The position numbers and the translations under genes are program-made. Below are positions 21,650 to 33,184 of a stretch of 64,000 bases of DNA, piece by piece. Source of the stretch: Ophioderma brevispina (taxonomy: Eukaryota; Echinodermata; Ophiuroidea; Amphilepidida; Ophiodermatidae). The stretch lies in the NCBI GenBank assembly GCA_023653785.1, contig JAMKCH010011941.1:1-64000 (forward strand), written 5' to 3'. Under the pieces are notes generated by a model. That model saw nothing but the letters and a program-made list of their open reading frames with translations, did no database searches and was not told the DNA's origin. The stretch's first letter is position 1. Each line of letters opens with the position of its first letter.

Positions 21650-24501
21650 TCATTTTGCATTTCGTCCCCCGCCCGCCCCCCCCCCCCCCAACCCCGGATT
21701 GCCTTCCTTTTCTGGATGATGGCATCCCTGCGTTGTTTTGTAATTTTGCTTTATTTTGCGGGCATCCTTCTTGGCTTCTGCCACCAACTTCTTTCTTTCG
21801 TCTTGGGACTTCTGGGCCAGCCATGCATTGTTTGTTCCAGCAGAACTAACCATGGCTTCCTTTTACAGATTTGGGATTTGGCCGCACTCGCACAATGTGG
21901 TCCACATACGCTAGCACCCTTTCTGCAAATTTGGGTTGTGCTTTTTGCAGTGCTTCTAGAGGTTTCAAACATGGTTTGGGTTGGAGTTGCATGCCTCACC
22001 CCAGTCAATGTTTCCGCATAATGAGATCTCAGAAGAGTGGAACATGGCATTGTATGATTACGGCATAATAAGGGGGCTACATCATCATCATACTCTGAAG
22101 GCTTGATCAGGTAATTCATACACTGGCATCCTGTTTTGACCACGTAATCATCAAAGTGCTGCATTTCACCAGCCACAAGGCAGGTATGTTGGTTCAGACA
22201 TGTCAAGATAGTCCAGTAGCTTTGTGATGAATCTCTCATCTGTAAGATATGAACATCCTTGGCCTTCGATTATTTTCCCGAGTGGCCTTGTTACCAACGT
22301 ATTCGCCGGCCCAGGCCTTACACCCAGCGACATGTATCGGGATGCTGAGATTCTACTTGACTGCTTTGAGCAAATTGTTTCATGTTCTGTTGCTTGGCCA
22401 GTAATTGTCTATCATTTGTCTATGGCAGGAAATATACATGTGCAGCTTGAAAAATAAAATGATTAAATCTGTTCCCCCCCCGGCGAAAAGGACACAGCGA
22501 ACTGATCTAATCCGTTGTCTTCAAGATAAGTTTTACAACCATTGAATTCTCCATAACAGCCTGACTTATCAGATCCTGTTTCTCGAGAATGCTTTGGACG
22601 CAGTACGTATTAAGCGAACTGTTCCTGCTCTTTCTTTGTTCAAGACTATGGTGGCGGAAGGCTTTGAGAGATTCTTCAGAAGTATAGTACTGCTATTCTC
22701 ACTCAACTTCCAGGACTCTGATGAGATGCTACTCAGTGCAGTTGAACTGAACGAATGACGAACCACAAAAAAAGTTTGGTCATGCGTTCAATTGGTGGCA
22801 GCACGAATCTTCATCATTAGGGCTTTCCCAATTTTCCACAACTTGTGGTAAAAATTTCGCATCTGTATTCTTCTAGCAGGTCGGTGCCACTTTTTCAGTA
22901 GGTAGACGCCCTACTGACATTATATTTCGATATGCCCAAGATTTTGTTTTCCAGGCCGGTGACGTTGTGTTGCTGGATCTGGCCCTCTAGGTCTTGAAGA
23001 ACTTCCTTAAATTGTTATAACTTGTCTCAGCACGATTTTGTAGCCAAATCCCCGATGCCAGGACATAATATCTCCACTAGAATCTGTGGCATGGAACCCC
23101 ATGTACTTTTCACTGTACTTAGTTGGTCTCAAATCACGTATACTGTTGTAGTTTTGTGTTAGTCCTTGTCCACAAAGTTCTTCCCCTAGCTGTTTTTGCG
23201 AAAGTGGTAACCTTTCACACCCCATGTTGCCTATGGTTGTAGGGCATGGCAAATGTGAGGGCTGCTTCCCAGCAAATGCCAAACACTCTTTAATAACAGG
23301 TGCAACGTGAGTATATCCAACATGGTGGTTAAGCAATTTATAAACCAAACATGTGAACTCTTCTGTATATGCCTTTCCACTGTAAGTAATAATGGTTTGA
23401 CCTTTAGATTTGCTAAGTGATCCTCCAGTGTTTTGATTTTCTCTGATGCTTCTATAGATGTTTTTTTCATTTCCTCCATGGCTTCAAGGGCCATTTGAAG
23501 CTCTTCATTTTGTTCTTTGTAAGTGTTTTCAACAGTTTCAATTTTTGTCCCCATTTTGTCTGCCTTCTCTTTATTATAGTCTCGTTGGCTTCGTACTCTT
23601 TTCAACTCATCATTTTTCTCTTTTATAGCAGCATTAAGGCGACTTATTTCATGCTGGGCAGCAGTCAGTGCACTTTCTTTTTCTTCTAATGACAGTTTCA
23701 AAATGTCAAGATCAGCATCCTTCTTTTCTATTGATTGGTGAAGAACTGAAGCAACTACTGTTCCAGCATCTTTATCCATCGTATCATCTGCATGTTTGCG
23801 CTTTTTCGATCCTACAGATTTCACAGGAAACTTGACAAACTCTGAACGAAATTGTTCTAATTTCTTGGTGAAATCTCTGCGTGATTTGCCCTTATTAATT
23901 TTTTGGTATTCTACAAAGATCTTTTTAACCCTTTCATCATAGGTTGATATATCTGCACATGTTTCAGTTCCATACTTGTCAACATACCTGGACTGCAGCC
24001 ACAAAGCACATGCCTTTTTGTCATGGTTTTCAATGTAATCGTGGACTTCACCTTTTGTCAGTTGGAAAGGTTTTGCATTCTGCTGAGTAATTTCATCAAG
24101 TAGCAGCTGAGAGATTGTAGGCCTATGTGCATGTGCAGATGAAGGACTGTGATGAGGAGCAGATGACGATGAAGATGAAGGTGTTGATGCTGTGGATGGT
24201 GCTAGAGAAACAGGTGCAAGGGATATTGGAACAGTTTGATGGGAAGCAGATGAAGAGGAAGGTGTTGATGCTGTGGATGGTGCTAGAGAAACAGGTGCAA
24301 GGGATATTGGAACAGTTTGATGGGAAGCAGATGAAGATGAAGGTGTTGATGCTGTGGATGATGCTAGAGCAACAGATGCGAGGGCTATTTGAGCAGTTTG
24401 AGATGGTGCTTGAGCAAGAGGTGTTTGGGAAGAGGGTGAAGGGTCTTGACTGGAAGATGGAGCAGATTCCATTTTGGCAAGTGCATGGATGCTAAGAAGA
24501 C
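21650..24501 (-). pseudogene. Transposase-like gene of an invertebrate mobile-element family, frameshifted
   Basis: A strong acceptor (pyrimidine-rich tract ending CTCTTTTAG) precedes the exon start at 24501. The likely start is the ATG at 24472 (AAAATGG). In order: a Ser/Ala/Pro-rich region with an 81-bp repeat (24160-24390), a charged region, a coiled coil (about 23731-23413), then after a one-base shift near 23400 KLLNHHVGYTHVAPVIK and NSIRDLRPTKYSEKYMGF. Further frames give FLPQVVENWE (about 22817-22850), NFFCG, VRLIRTASKAF (22590-22622), VRPGPANTLVTRPLGK (near 22300) and QKSQDERKKLVAEAKK (21767-21814). I recall this order of motifs from an uncharacterised multicopy protein family in cnidarian, mollusc and echinoderm genomes. 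A DDE-type transposase is my inference, not a database match. Several shifts and stops fall between about 23000 and 21650. It is a dead or error-damaged copy. Confidence 0.55.
24160..24390 (-). repeat. 81-bp coding tandem repeat inside the transposase-like gene
   Basis: About 2.6 copies of an 81-bp unit encode a 27-residue Ser/Ala/Pro-rich unit (core TASTPSSSSASHQTVPIS). Two copies are almost identical at the DNA level, so the expansion is recent. 81 is a multiple of three, so the frame is kept. Confidence 0.85.
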
Positions 24502-24709
24502 CTAAAAGAGCAAGATAAGAAAAGAGGAAAGATAGTAATAAGTAGAAGCAAAAATAAAGAATGTAGAAGGAAAGAGAGAAGAAAAGTGTATAGAACATAA
24601 GAAACCGGAACTGACAAAAGGGATGGGAAACACAATCAATTTACAAAGGAAGATCAAGGCAATAAGACTAAAATAAATTATAAATCCGTTTAAAGAAATA
24701 AGTAAATAA

Positions 24710-25520
24710 AATAATGAGAACCAACCAGCAACTCAACTAACCAACCCCCATCTCCACTATAAAATGACTAAAAAGGATAGATAAACAAATAAATGAATAA
24801 ATATAATAAAGTAACCAACAGCACCACCCAACCTGTCACTCTACATAAATAAGTAAAGAATGAATCAATAACTCAAGAAAAGAATAGAAAAAAAAATAAA
24901 GAACCAATCAAGCACCCACCCAAACCGTCTCAACTACTAGAATTAGGTAAATGAATAAATTAATAACTAAGTAAATAAATGATAATCAAGTAACTAAATA
25001 AAATAAATGGTAAAACAATAAATGAACCAATCAGCACCCCACCCAACCCCGTCTCAACCTAAACTAACGTAGCAATAAGGAAAGACTAAATTAATAAACG
25101 AAGTAAATAAAGAATGAATCAATAACTAAAGAAAATAAATAGTAAAAAAATAATGAACAATCAGCACCCCACCAACCGGTTCAAACCTAAAATAATAAAT
25201 AAGTAAATGACTAAAGTAATAACTTAACACCTAAGTAAATAAAGAAATAATACAAATAATACATGAACAATCAGAACCCAACAACCCCCATCACATCTAA
25301 AAACAACAAATAAACAAGATGACTAAATTAATAACTTAACAAATAAGTAAATAAAAATAATAAAATATGACCAGTCAGCAAACCAACCAACCCATCTTTC
25401 ATCAAAATGACTAAATAAATGGCTAAGTTAATAATAACTGACTGAATAAATAAAATAAATTGTTTTTTACAAATAAATAAATAAACAAAAAACAAATAAA
25501 TAAATCAAATAAAATAAAAA
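24710..25520. repeat. AT-rich minisatellite, ~115-bp degenerate unit
   Basis: Roughly seven degenerate copies alternate an AACCAATCAGCACCCAACC-like box with long AAATAAATAAGTAAATAA stretches. The 3' part (25440-25520) decays to simple AAATAAAT repeats. Confidence 0.8.
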
Positions 25521-25529
25521 TATTTTACA

Positions 25530-26190
25530 TCCATGTTTCACTATTGCAATGTCTAAGGAAACCCTCCAAAGCTATAACATTAAACACCCCCGTCCACAGA
25601 AAAAAATAGAAGAGTCCAAATTGTGACGTGGTAAGAAAAGGCTTTGCCGTTGCGTCGTAGAAAACATTAAATACCCAAGCGAGTAAAACAACAAACATCA
25701 TAAAAAACTATTCATTCTACCATTTTTTAAATATTTATGTCGTAAATTGTTGGATATATGCGTAAGTATCAAAATTACACTATTCACATGGTAGGGGGAT
25801 TCCCAAATAGCTTGATGACGACCAATCGTTAAAAGGGTATTAATTCGCGATAAGAAAGTACACAAAAGCATTGCGCATCAATGCGCGGCGTTGTATCTCA
25901 AAACGAAGATTCGTTCCACCTAAAAAACACTCTATTTGGCCCATTTATACCCCCAGAAATCTCGTGAGGGGTTAGATAAGAGAATATTAAATGAGTAAAA
26001 TATCACCAATTTTGCGTTTTTAATCCACTGATGCCGCAGATTGATGCCGATTTCGGGCTTGTATCTACTTACAGCAGCCAAAGAACAATCTTGCAAATGT
26101 TCCCCGCCCTATGGTATTGATCGAATATCAGTTACCCACAATTCCCCATAATAACGTAAAAATCAATAAGACAAGAAGAAAATCGAGATA
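25530..26190. other. No gene seen; possible upstream region of the 26214 ATG
   Basis: Mixed composition with several CpGs (25620-25650, 25850-25920). No TATA box is evident. Confidence 0.35.
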
Positions 26191-26199
26191 CCCCGAGAC

Positions 26200-26282
26200 T
26201 GAAATCCAAGATGGCGGACAGTGGAGTTAGGACGCCCGTGGACTCGCTAACAAAATATTGCCCTAAAATCTTCATCAAGTAA
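26200..26282 (+). promoter_or_regulatory. First-exon-like ATG with YY1-type AAGATGGCGG
   Basis: CCAAGATGGCGGAC matches the YY1-type motif often found at start codons of housekeeping genes and gives a strong initiation context. Translation starts MADSGVRTPVDSL and stays open for 23 codons to a TAA that overlaps a possible donor (TCAA|GTAAAA). No downstream exon was identified. Similar CAAGATGGC words occur elsewhere in the window (about 1053 and 40882), so this may be chance. Confidence 0.25.
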
Positions 26283-27489
26283 AAACTTTATTCTTGTGGA
26301 GAAATATTACTCTGAGGATGAAATATAGCGGTCTTATTATTATGATTGCTACAAAAAAGGAAAATTATTCCACGAGAAATAGACGTCATTGTGGATGTAA
26401 ATCCCGTGTTTTCACACACAAACAGATACGAGGTACGACTTTGCCAATATTGTGATATCGCTACACGCATGCACGCGCGCGTGCACTATGCCTAATTCAG
26501 AGAGTTGCTGCCTGTAATGGGCATCTATGTTATGTATTTTCATTGTCACAATTCCTATTCAAAAAGAGGATCTACACATACGCGCGAGTGTAGAAGCTTA
26601 TTGAGGAGTTCTGCGTGTAATGCGCATATTATTTCCCTTGCGTGTTGTAGTTTTGTCTGCTGGCCAGGAATGCAGGCGAGTTTTGATGCCAGAAAAAGAG
26701 AATTATGGCAGAGGAGCAGAAAACTTATGGTGTCAAGCCCGAGGTTATTCTCCACTATCGCTTGACATCGCGCGATGCTGCGATGGAATTTACATCGCAT
26801 AATACGCGCGATATAAAAAGTCAGGTATACTACGAGCGACAATGTCTCATCTCGAGGAAAGTGTTGCAGTATTATTATTGAAAACTAATGTGGCCAGTTG
26901 ACATTTTCATAACATTTAGAGAATATCTACATACCATCCGTATTTTGAGGATTAGACCTCGGATTTCCCGAATGAGATCTAGCAAACTACAATAGACGAG
27001 CGATATTATTTAAGATACTAGGTCAAAGTTCTATTAAAATTTGTTAGCCAGCCTGTTGATCAAGTCATATAGGACGTGATGTTGCCATATGCATTGTGAA
27101 TTCTTGGCAAATAAAGTACATGTTCTGCGACTATTTTGTATGTGTTACATTTAAGTTCGACCACATCTTCCAGAATGTCTTTGCATGACTTTTATCATTG
27201 TTAACATTTGCCCAGTTTGATGTTGACAGTTCAGTGTCTACCGACATTTGACATGGGGTTGGCCATAACATGTAGGAGCGGAGCTCAGATAGACTCAGGT
27301 GGGTAAAAAAAATATCGCACTAACCGCCAAAACATTCTTTACGAGTCCTTAAAAACTAATCAGCCTCATATGGGATCATACTATATTCGCCACACATGCA
27401 TAGCTTTTAATAATTGGACATTTAATGTATACTTCATTGGAGAGCATTGTTGTGATAGGGGTGATAGGGAGAGTTTAAGAGCAGGTTCA
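26283..27489. other. No supported gene; a 16-bp CG-rich palindrome
   Basis: TGCACGCGCGCGTGCA at 26470-26485 is a perfect palindrome of alternating purine and pyrimidine, able to form Z-DNA. A TATAAAAAG lies at about 26812-26820 after a CGCG-rich stretch, but the ATG about 30 bp downstream opens only a short frame. Nothing else was recognised. Confidence 0.4.
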
Positions 27490-27494
27490 GATTG

Positions 27495-27690
27495 GTTTTC
27501 ATGAGGTCAACGCCCGACTTAGTTCCTCGACAGCCAATCAGAGCATTTTCGCTGCCGCGATATCGCCGAGAGATGAACAAAATTCAACCCTCCGCGAAGC
27601 CCCAAAATCCTCGCGCGCTAGAAATTCTTTCGCCGGGCAATAAAAAATCGGGGTCAAGTTCATTCGCAGCTGCGATATCGCGAGCGTGAG
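27495..27690. promoter_or_regulatory. CpG-rich patch with a CCAAT box
   Basis: Local CpG density is much higher than the surroundings (CCGCGATATCGCCGAG, CTCGCGCGCTAG, GCGATATCGCGAGCG), and AGCCAATCAG is at about 27532. The related words GCTGCCGCGATATCGC and GCAGCTGCGATATCGC flank it. It could be a promoter fragment or a repeat; no adjacent exon was recognised. Confidence 0.25.
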
Positions 27691-30600
27691 TGGAGTTATA
27701 CATTGGCTTCATAGTCACAGGAGTTCATTTAAAATGTCAGTGTGTGCTTGGATGTAACTTGGCTTACAAATAAATGCAGGGGATTACTGGCTGAGTGTAA
27801 TATATATATATAATAAGGAGTTCTTATAATCTTCCCGGAATCCTTGTTGGATAGAGAGAAAGCTTTTATGGGAGGAGAGGGGAAGGCCTTCCAGGCACTC
27901 GCAAAATTCATGTGTTTATCATCCACAAGCCTTAAAATGCCTGAATGGGTTTGACACTTTGTAGGTATACATGCGAAAGGGCAACATCACAAATTTAACT
28001 TTGCTCATTTTGTGACTTTTGGTGATTGAATTCCTATTGCACCATTTTCAAACATTAAGAGTATAGTGAAGAGCTATATCCCCACTGCAGTGTCTCTTTA
28101 ACTTCAGCCAAACATTTTCTTGATACATCAAGGAAGGTTATGGATATTATGGCACAGGAGTTTTTGCGCGATCCGCGCAAACGCGGCAAACCTCGCGAAT
28201 TTTTGGTATCAACGATTTTGTTGGTCCATCGCGAATTTTCACGATGTTTGTAAAAACACCTTTTTTAATGTTAATTTGCCAATAACCACACAAATTGATT
28301 ATTGTCCTATAATTTAATTAATAGAGCCTTTGCCATCGCGTGGAAGAATTTGCCGATTTTGCCGCTGTGTAACGCCCTACTATTTTTTATGGCTTTGGCT
28401 TGATTGCCCTGAAAATTACAGTTCTTCAAGCTGTGATCTTATGGATGATACTCATGGAAATGGATTTGAAATTTTTGGTGTGTAAATGTCATTTGAAGGT
28501 GTTTTGTTCTGGAATCTGATTTCAGTGTATAAATTTTGCATGTGTGTCCGATACATCGTCATTAGGAAGATTCGAGAGGCGGTGTTTGTTATCGATCGAT
28601 ATCGTACCTGAATTACGTGGGAGCGTGGTTGGATTTGCGGGCTTTTGTGTCCTTGCGCCCGATTGATGTTGTTGTGTTATGGAAATGTGCCTTATGCCCC
28701 GGCCTTGGCTCGATTCTCTGCATGCACCATGCAACTTACTGTGTTTCTATAAAAGGCTGCCTCTGTCGAGCCAAAAATGGCTGTGTTGTGTCATGGCTGT
28801 GTATATTATTTATATCAGTATATATATCTATATTATATAGTCACTTTTATGACAAATTCATGAGTAGAAGCCCTCAAAATATCTAAAGTTTTGCTCCATG
28901 TAAAGATTCCCACGATAAAACGTTAGGCATAGAGATAGTGCTAATAAATATTCGATGAACTATCCCCTGTTTACAACTCATTGGTATTTCCCAGGTTTTC
29001 CCTGCAGATCACTTGACCGTTGACACGCAGCCTGTTGTCCGTGTTGGCTAGATACACCAAAGCGTAATTGCCAAGCATTTTGAACAGTTTTGAAAAAGAA
29101 ATCCCAACAAATTTTTATTGAGAGACAAATTTCCATCGTACTAATCTAAATACATCATATTCATTGTTATTTGGCGAGATTTAAAACTTAATATGACTTG
29201 TGTTAATCGAACAATCATGAATTAATCTCAGCCAGTGCGATTAGCCTACCTATCAAAAAGCTGACATTTTACACCACACTAAATTTTGAATCATTTGAAC
29301 AATATAGCAGATTTCCGTAGTGAAGCCCTTGTGCTTCATTCTCTTTCTGACTTTTTTTGCACTTACAGGATATATTGTTGTTCGGGCAAGTCCAATTATC
29401 AGCTAATGGTTTATGGTTAACTGACTTTTACTCCCAAACTCATATATTAATCCGAACAAGTAATTACTTACCATATTCCTTTACAAGTGTTACTTTTTAC
29501 CGCGATGAATAAAGGACGACAAATTAAAGATATCAATCTACACCACGTCGACAGACCAGCTGGGATGTCCCCTTTGCAACAGTTCCACAATTCGATCTAT
29601 ATTGCTTCCCCAGTCCAACTCCCAGGTCAACGTATCTGGCCCTCCACATATAATTTTCCGCAGTCCAAAATTTTTTTGTGACAAAGTTGAAGCGCATGCC
29701 GGGTTACCGTACATTTCTCTCTCAGACTCAGTCCATAACGCCTTATGATCCCCTTAAATTCCGGAATAAAAAACACAATCGACAGAATCAATTATCATAT
29801 TTTTTGTGTATTTTTCTAGTACATCTCTTTTCAATATTATTTAACATACAGATTACATCAGTTCATATGGCCGGGAGCGGACCATGCAACGTGACATTAC
29901 TTCGCCCCCATGGGGGGGGTATTAAATGGATCACAACCAAACCACAAAGTTAACATAGCTTTCATTCCATATGTTAATTGCAAGTAACAAAATAAACAAC
30001 GGTAATTAAGTCAGAATTATTTTTAAAAAATCATTTAGAAATAACTAACCTAGATTTGAAATCGAAATGAAAAAAGCCTTTTAGAATGACTAATGTAATT
30101 TGAAATCGAAATAATCATGGTGTTTTTATTGCTTAAAAAAGACGTCATTTTAGCTTGAAAAAGCTGTATAAAAATGACCGCCGCCGAACCCCGACGGCAA
30201 GGCCCACCGTGAATATTTGACACAACACAACTGTTTTCGACTCAGTTTAGAGAAAATTTCGCCGTATTGCAATTTGTGCTCAGAAATTAAGGTGGGTGAC
30301 GTGATTACCTGTAATCATAAGCTTGAAAAGTCAGAAGATCAGTAAAGTTGAAAGCTTAGACTGGCTGGGGAATTTCCCAAATTTGGACCCAACCGACATT
30401 TCTGAATCATTTATATTTATTTTCGCACCTTAATTTTGGAGAAAAAAGACTCGTACTTCAATTTATTATCCTTTTATTTTTTATTTTCTTCTCATGTAAT
30501 TTTGCTTCTCCCACCCTCATTTCGCGTGAGGATGCAAGATTTCCCGTGAGGAGCTTCCCCAATTCCCCATTTTTCCCGCACCTGCTCTCACGTGTTTTGC

Positions 30601-31469
30601 TACACTGTTTAAGAATAGCCTACTTCAGTTTGTAATGGTCAGTGATGTTGTTCCGTAGTCATTTTTGCTTTTGTTTGCAGTCGGGTTTACGCCCGGTCCG
30701 ATTATAATTTATAGGCGTAAATGAGCAAGCTAATTCTTTAATCGTGGGATTTTAATAAATAATACAACGAAACATTGCTACTGAAGATTTTCTTACTATA
30801 CATGCAATTAATGTTTTTTTTAATTTAATTTATAAATCATTGATAAGTGTATGGACAACCATTATGAATATGCAAAACAATTTGTTGAAAATTGGAGTAC
30901 AGGCCTTCATCGGAATATTTATTCACGTTTAGTACTTAAGTATATTGTCATGCCAGTTCCGTAAGGGCTACGATGATACAACGGATGGGGCCGGGTGGGA
31001 TACATGTTGGTGAATCTCTTCCGACATTGGGTGACCTCATGTGACCTTTGACCTCATGTTCAGTCAACATGTTAACCCTTTTCCGCCAAGCTTGTACAAT
31101 TAACGGAGTTCCATAAGGTTTATAATGACGAACTTGTCCGAAGGAAGTAGATTAAATAGTTTTCCACCTTAGTAGACGTTGAGCATATGTCGGGCGAATT
31201 ACATATGCAATGAGCTAATTAATTGCAAAATCTGCGTAATCACTATATTTTTTGAACCAGTTTTTCAATATGCAAATTTTCACTGCATGCAAACCATTAT
31301 GGTGCGCATCTTCGTTGCCATTTCAAAATTTTGTGATACATGCAGCTTAGGAATGCAATGAGCTAATTAAATATGCATAGTTCTGTATCCGTTAAACAAT
31401 ACATCGGCTATGCAAATGCCCTTTACTATATGAAACCGACAATCCATAATCCTGTGTTTGAATCATATG
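27691..31469. other. Long stretch with no supported gene
   Basis: A CGCG-rich patch at about 28155-28260 (GCGCGATCCGCGCAAACG) resembles the CGCGAATTTT-type sequence inside the element at 58376-58588. TATAAAAGG at 28748-28756 has no convincing downstream ORF. TGACCTTTGACCT is at 31042-31054. Nothing else was recognised. Confidence 0.4.
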
Positions 31470-33170
31470 GAGGGAAGGCTGAGGTGTTATGGAGGAGGAA
31501 GGCTGCGGTGTTGGGGGATGATAAGGGAGGGGTGTTGGGAGGAAGAAATGGTGGGGTGTTGGGGAGGGAAAGGTGGGGTTTGGGCGGGGGACATGAGGGT
31601 GGGGTGTTAGGAGGAAAGTTGGGGGTGTTGGGGGAGGTTGGGGTGTTGTGAGTGGAGTGCGTTGGTAGTGGGTATGTGCGGGGTCATGGAGGGGTGCATC
31701 GGGGAGGGAAAAGGTAAGGTGCATTGGGTGGGGCGTGATAGATAATTGGGGAGGGTGCATCGGGGAGGGGTAAGGTGACCTTTGTGACCTCATGTCACCT
31801 TTGGTGCTATTCATTGGGGAGGGGTCGGGTGCATCAGGTAGGGGATGGGTGGGTGAATTGACGTCATGTGGACTTTTTTGGTGACCCCCTTTACTGTGAC
31901 CCCAGGACCTTGGTGACCCCTGTGACCTTGGTGACCCCAGGAGACCTTGGTGACCCCAGGAGACCTTGTGACCCCAGGTGACCTTGGTGACCCCAGGTGA
32001 CCTTGGTGACCCCAGGGACCCCAGGTGACCTTGTGACCCAGGTGACCTGGTGCCCCAGGTGCTACCTCGGTGACCCCGGTGACCTCAGTGACCCATGTCA
32101 CCTCATTGACCCATGTCATGGGGAAGGGGAGAAGGGTGGGGGTGTTGTGGAAAGGGTGGGGAGGGGAATGAATGGTGGGGTTTTATAGGAGGGGACCGGG
32201 TGGGGTTTGGGGAAGGTAGGGTGTTGGGAGGTGGAGTGCGTCGGTAGGGGTTGAGTGCATCGGTGAGGGATCGAGTCATGTGAATCGGGGAAGGGGAAGG
32301 TAAGCTGCATTGGGGGAGGGGGCATGGTAGATATTTGGGGGAGGGGCGTGGTATATAGTTGGGGAGGTTCTGGTAGATAGTTGGGGAGGGTGCATCGGGA
32401 GGTGTAAGGTGAATCTTGTACCTCATGTGACCTTGTTACCTCATGTCACCTATTGTGCCATTCATTGGGGAGGGGTCCGGTGCATCAGGGCAGGAGCGGG
32501 GAGGGTGGCTCAGGTAAAATGGTGGTTACCTCATGTGACCATGGTGGCCTCATGTACCTTAGTGACCCCATTTTACCTTGGTGACCCCATGTGACCTGGG
32601 TGTGACTTCATGTGACCTTGTGACCCCATGTGACCTTGGTGACCATCTGACCTTGTGACCCCATGTGTACGCTTGTGAAACCCATTGACCTTGTGACCCA
32701 ATGTGACCTTGGTGACCCCATGAGACCTTGGTGACCCCATGTGACCTCGGTGACCCCTTGGACCTCAGTGCCCCCATGACCCTCAGTGATCCCATGAACC
32801 TCCGTGACCCCATGTCATGGGGAAGGCTGGGTGTGTTAGAAGGATGAAGGTGAGGTGTGGGGAACGGATGGTTGGTGGGGAGGGGGAAGGGTGGGATGGG
32901 GAAGTGAAGGTGGGTGATTGGGTGGGGGGGAGGATGGAACAGGGTGGTGTTTTGGGAAAGGTTAGGGTGTTGGGATGTGGTGGAGTGCTTTCGGGAGGGT
33001 TGTGTGCATCGGTGAGAGGTTCAGGGTGGGTTGCATCGGGGAGCTGGAAGGGCAAGGTGCATTTGGGAGAGGACAGGGTGAGGTGATCTTTGTGGTGCAT
33101 GACCTTGGTGACCTCATTTCACCTTGGTGCCATTCATGGGGAGGGGTCGGGTGCATCATGCAGGATCGGG
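31470..33170. repeat. G-rich higher-order minisatellite with TGACCTTGG arrays
   Basis: Two to three higher-order units of about 650-670 bp. The marker TTCATTGGGGAGGGGTCGGG or a close variant occurs near 31810, 32461 and 33136. Each unit combines a G-rich block (GGGTGTTGGGGAGG words) with GTGACCTTGGTGACCCCA arrays, the longest at 31880-32115 and 32540-32815. Runs of four or more G-tracts (for example 31550-31600) fit G-quadruplex patterns on the plus strand. The long frames on both strands are repeat translations, not genes. Confidence 0.85.
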
Positions 33171-33184
33171 GGAGGGAAGCATTT

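Noticed and set aside
21600..22239. Independent 131- and 162-codon genes on either strand
   Set aside because: The minus-strand pieces fit the frameshifted C-terminal part of the transposase-like gene, and the plus-strand frames are their shadows plus a poly-C tract.
28748..28756. TATA box TATAAAAGG as a promoter
   Set aside because: No downstream exon or meaningful ORF follows, and one TATA-like word is expected by chance in AT-rich DNA.
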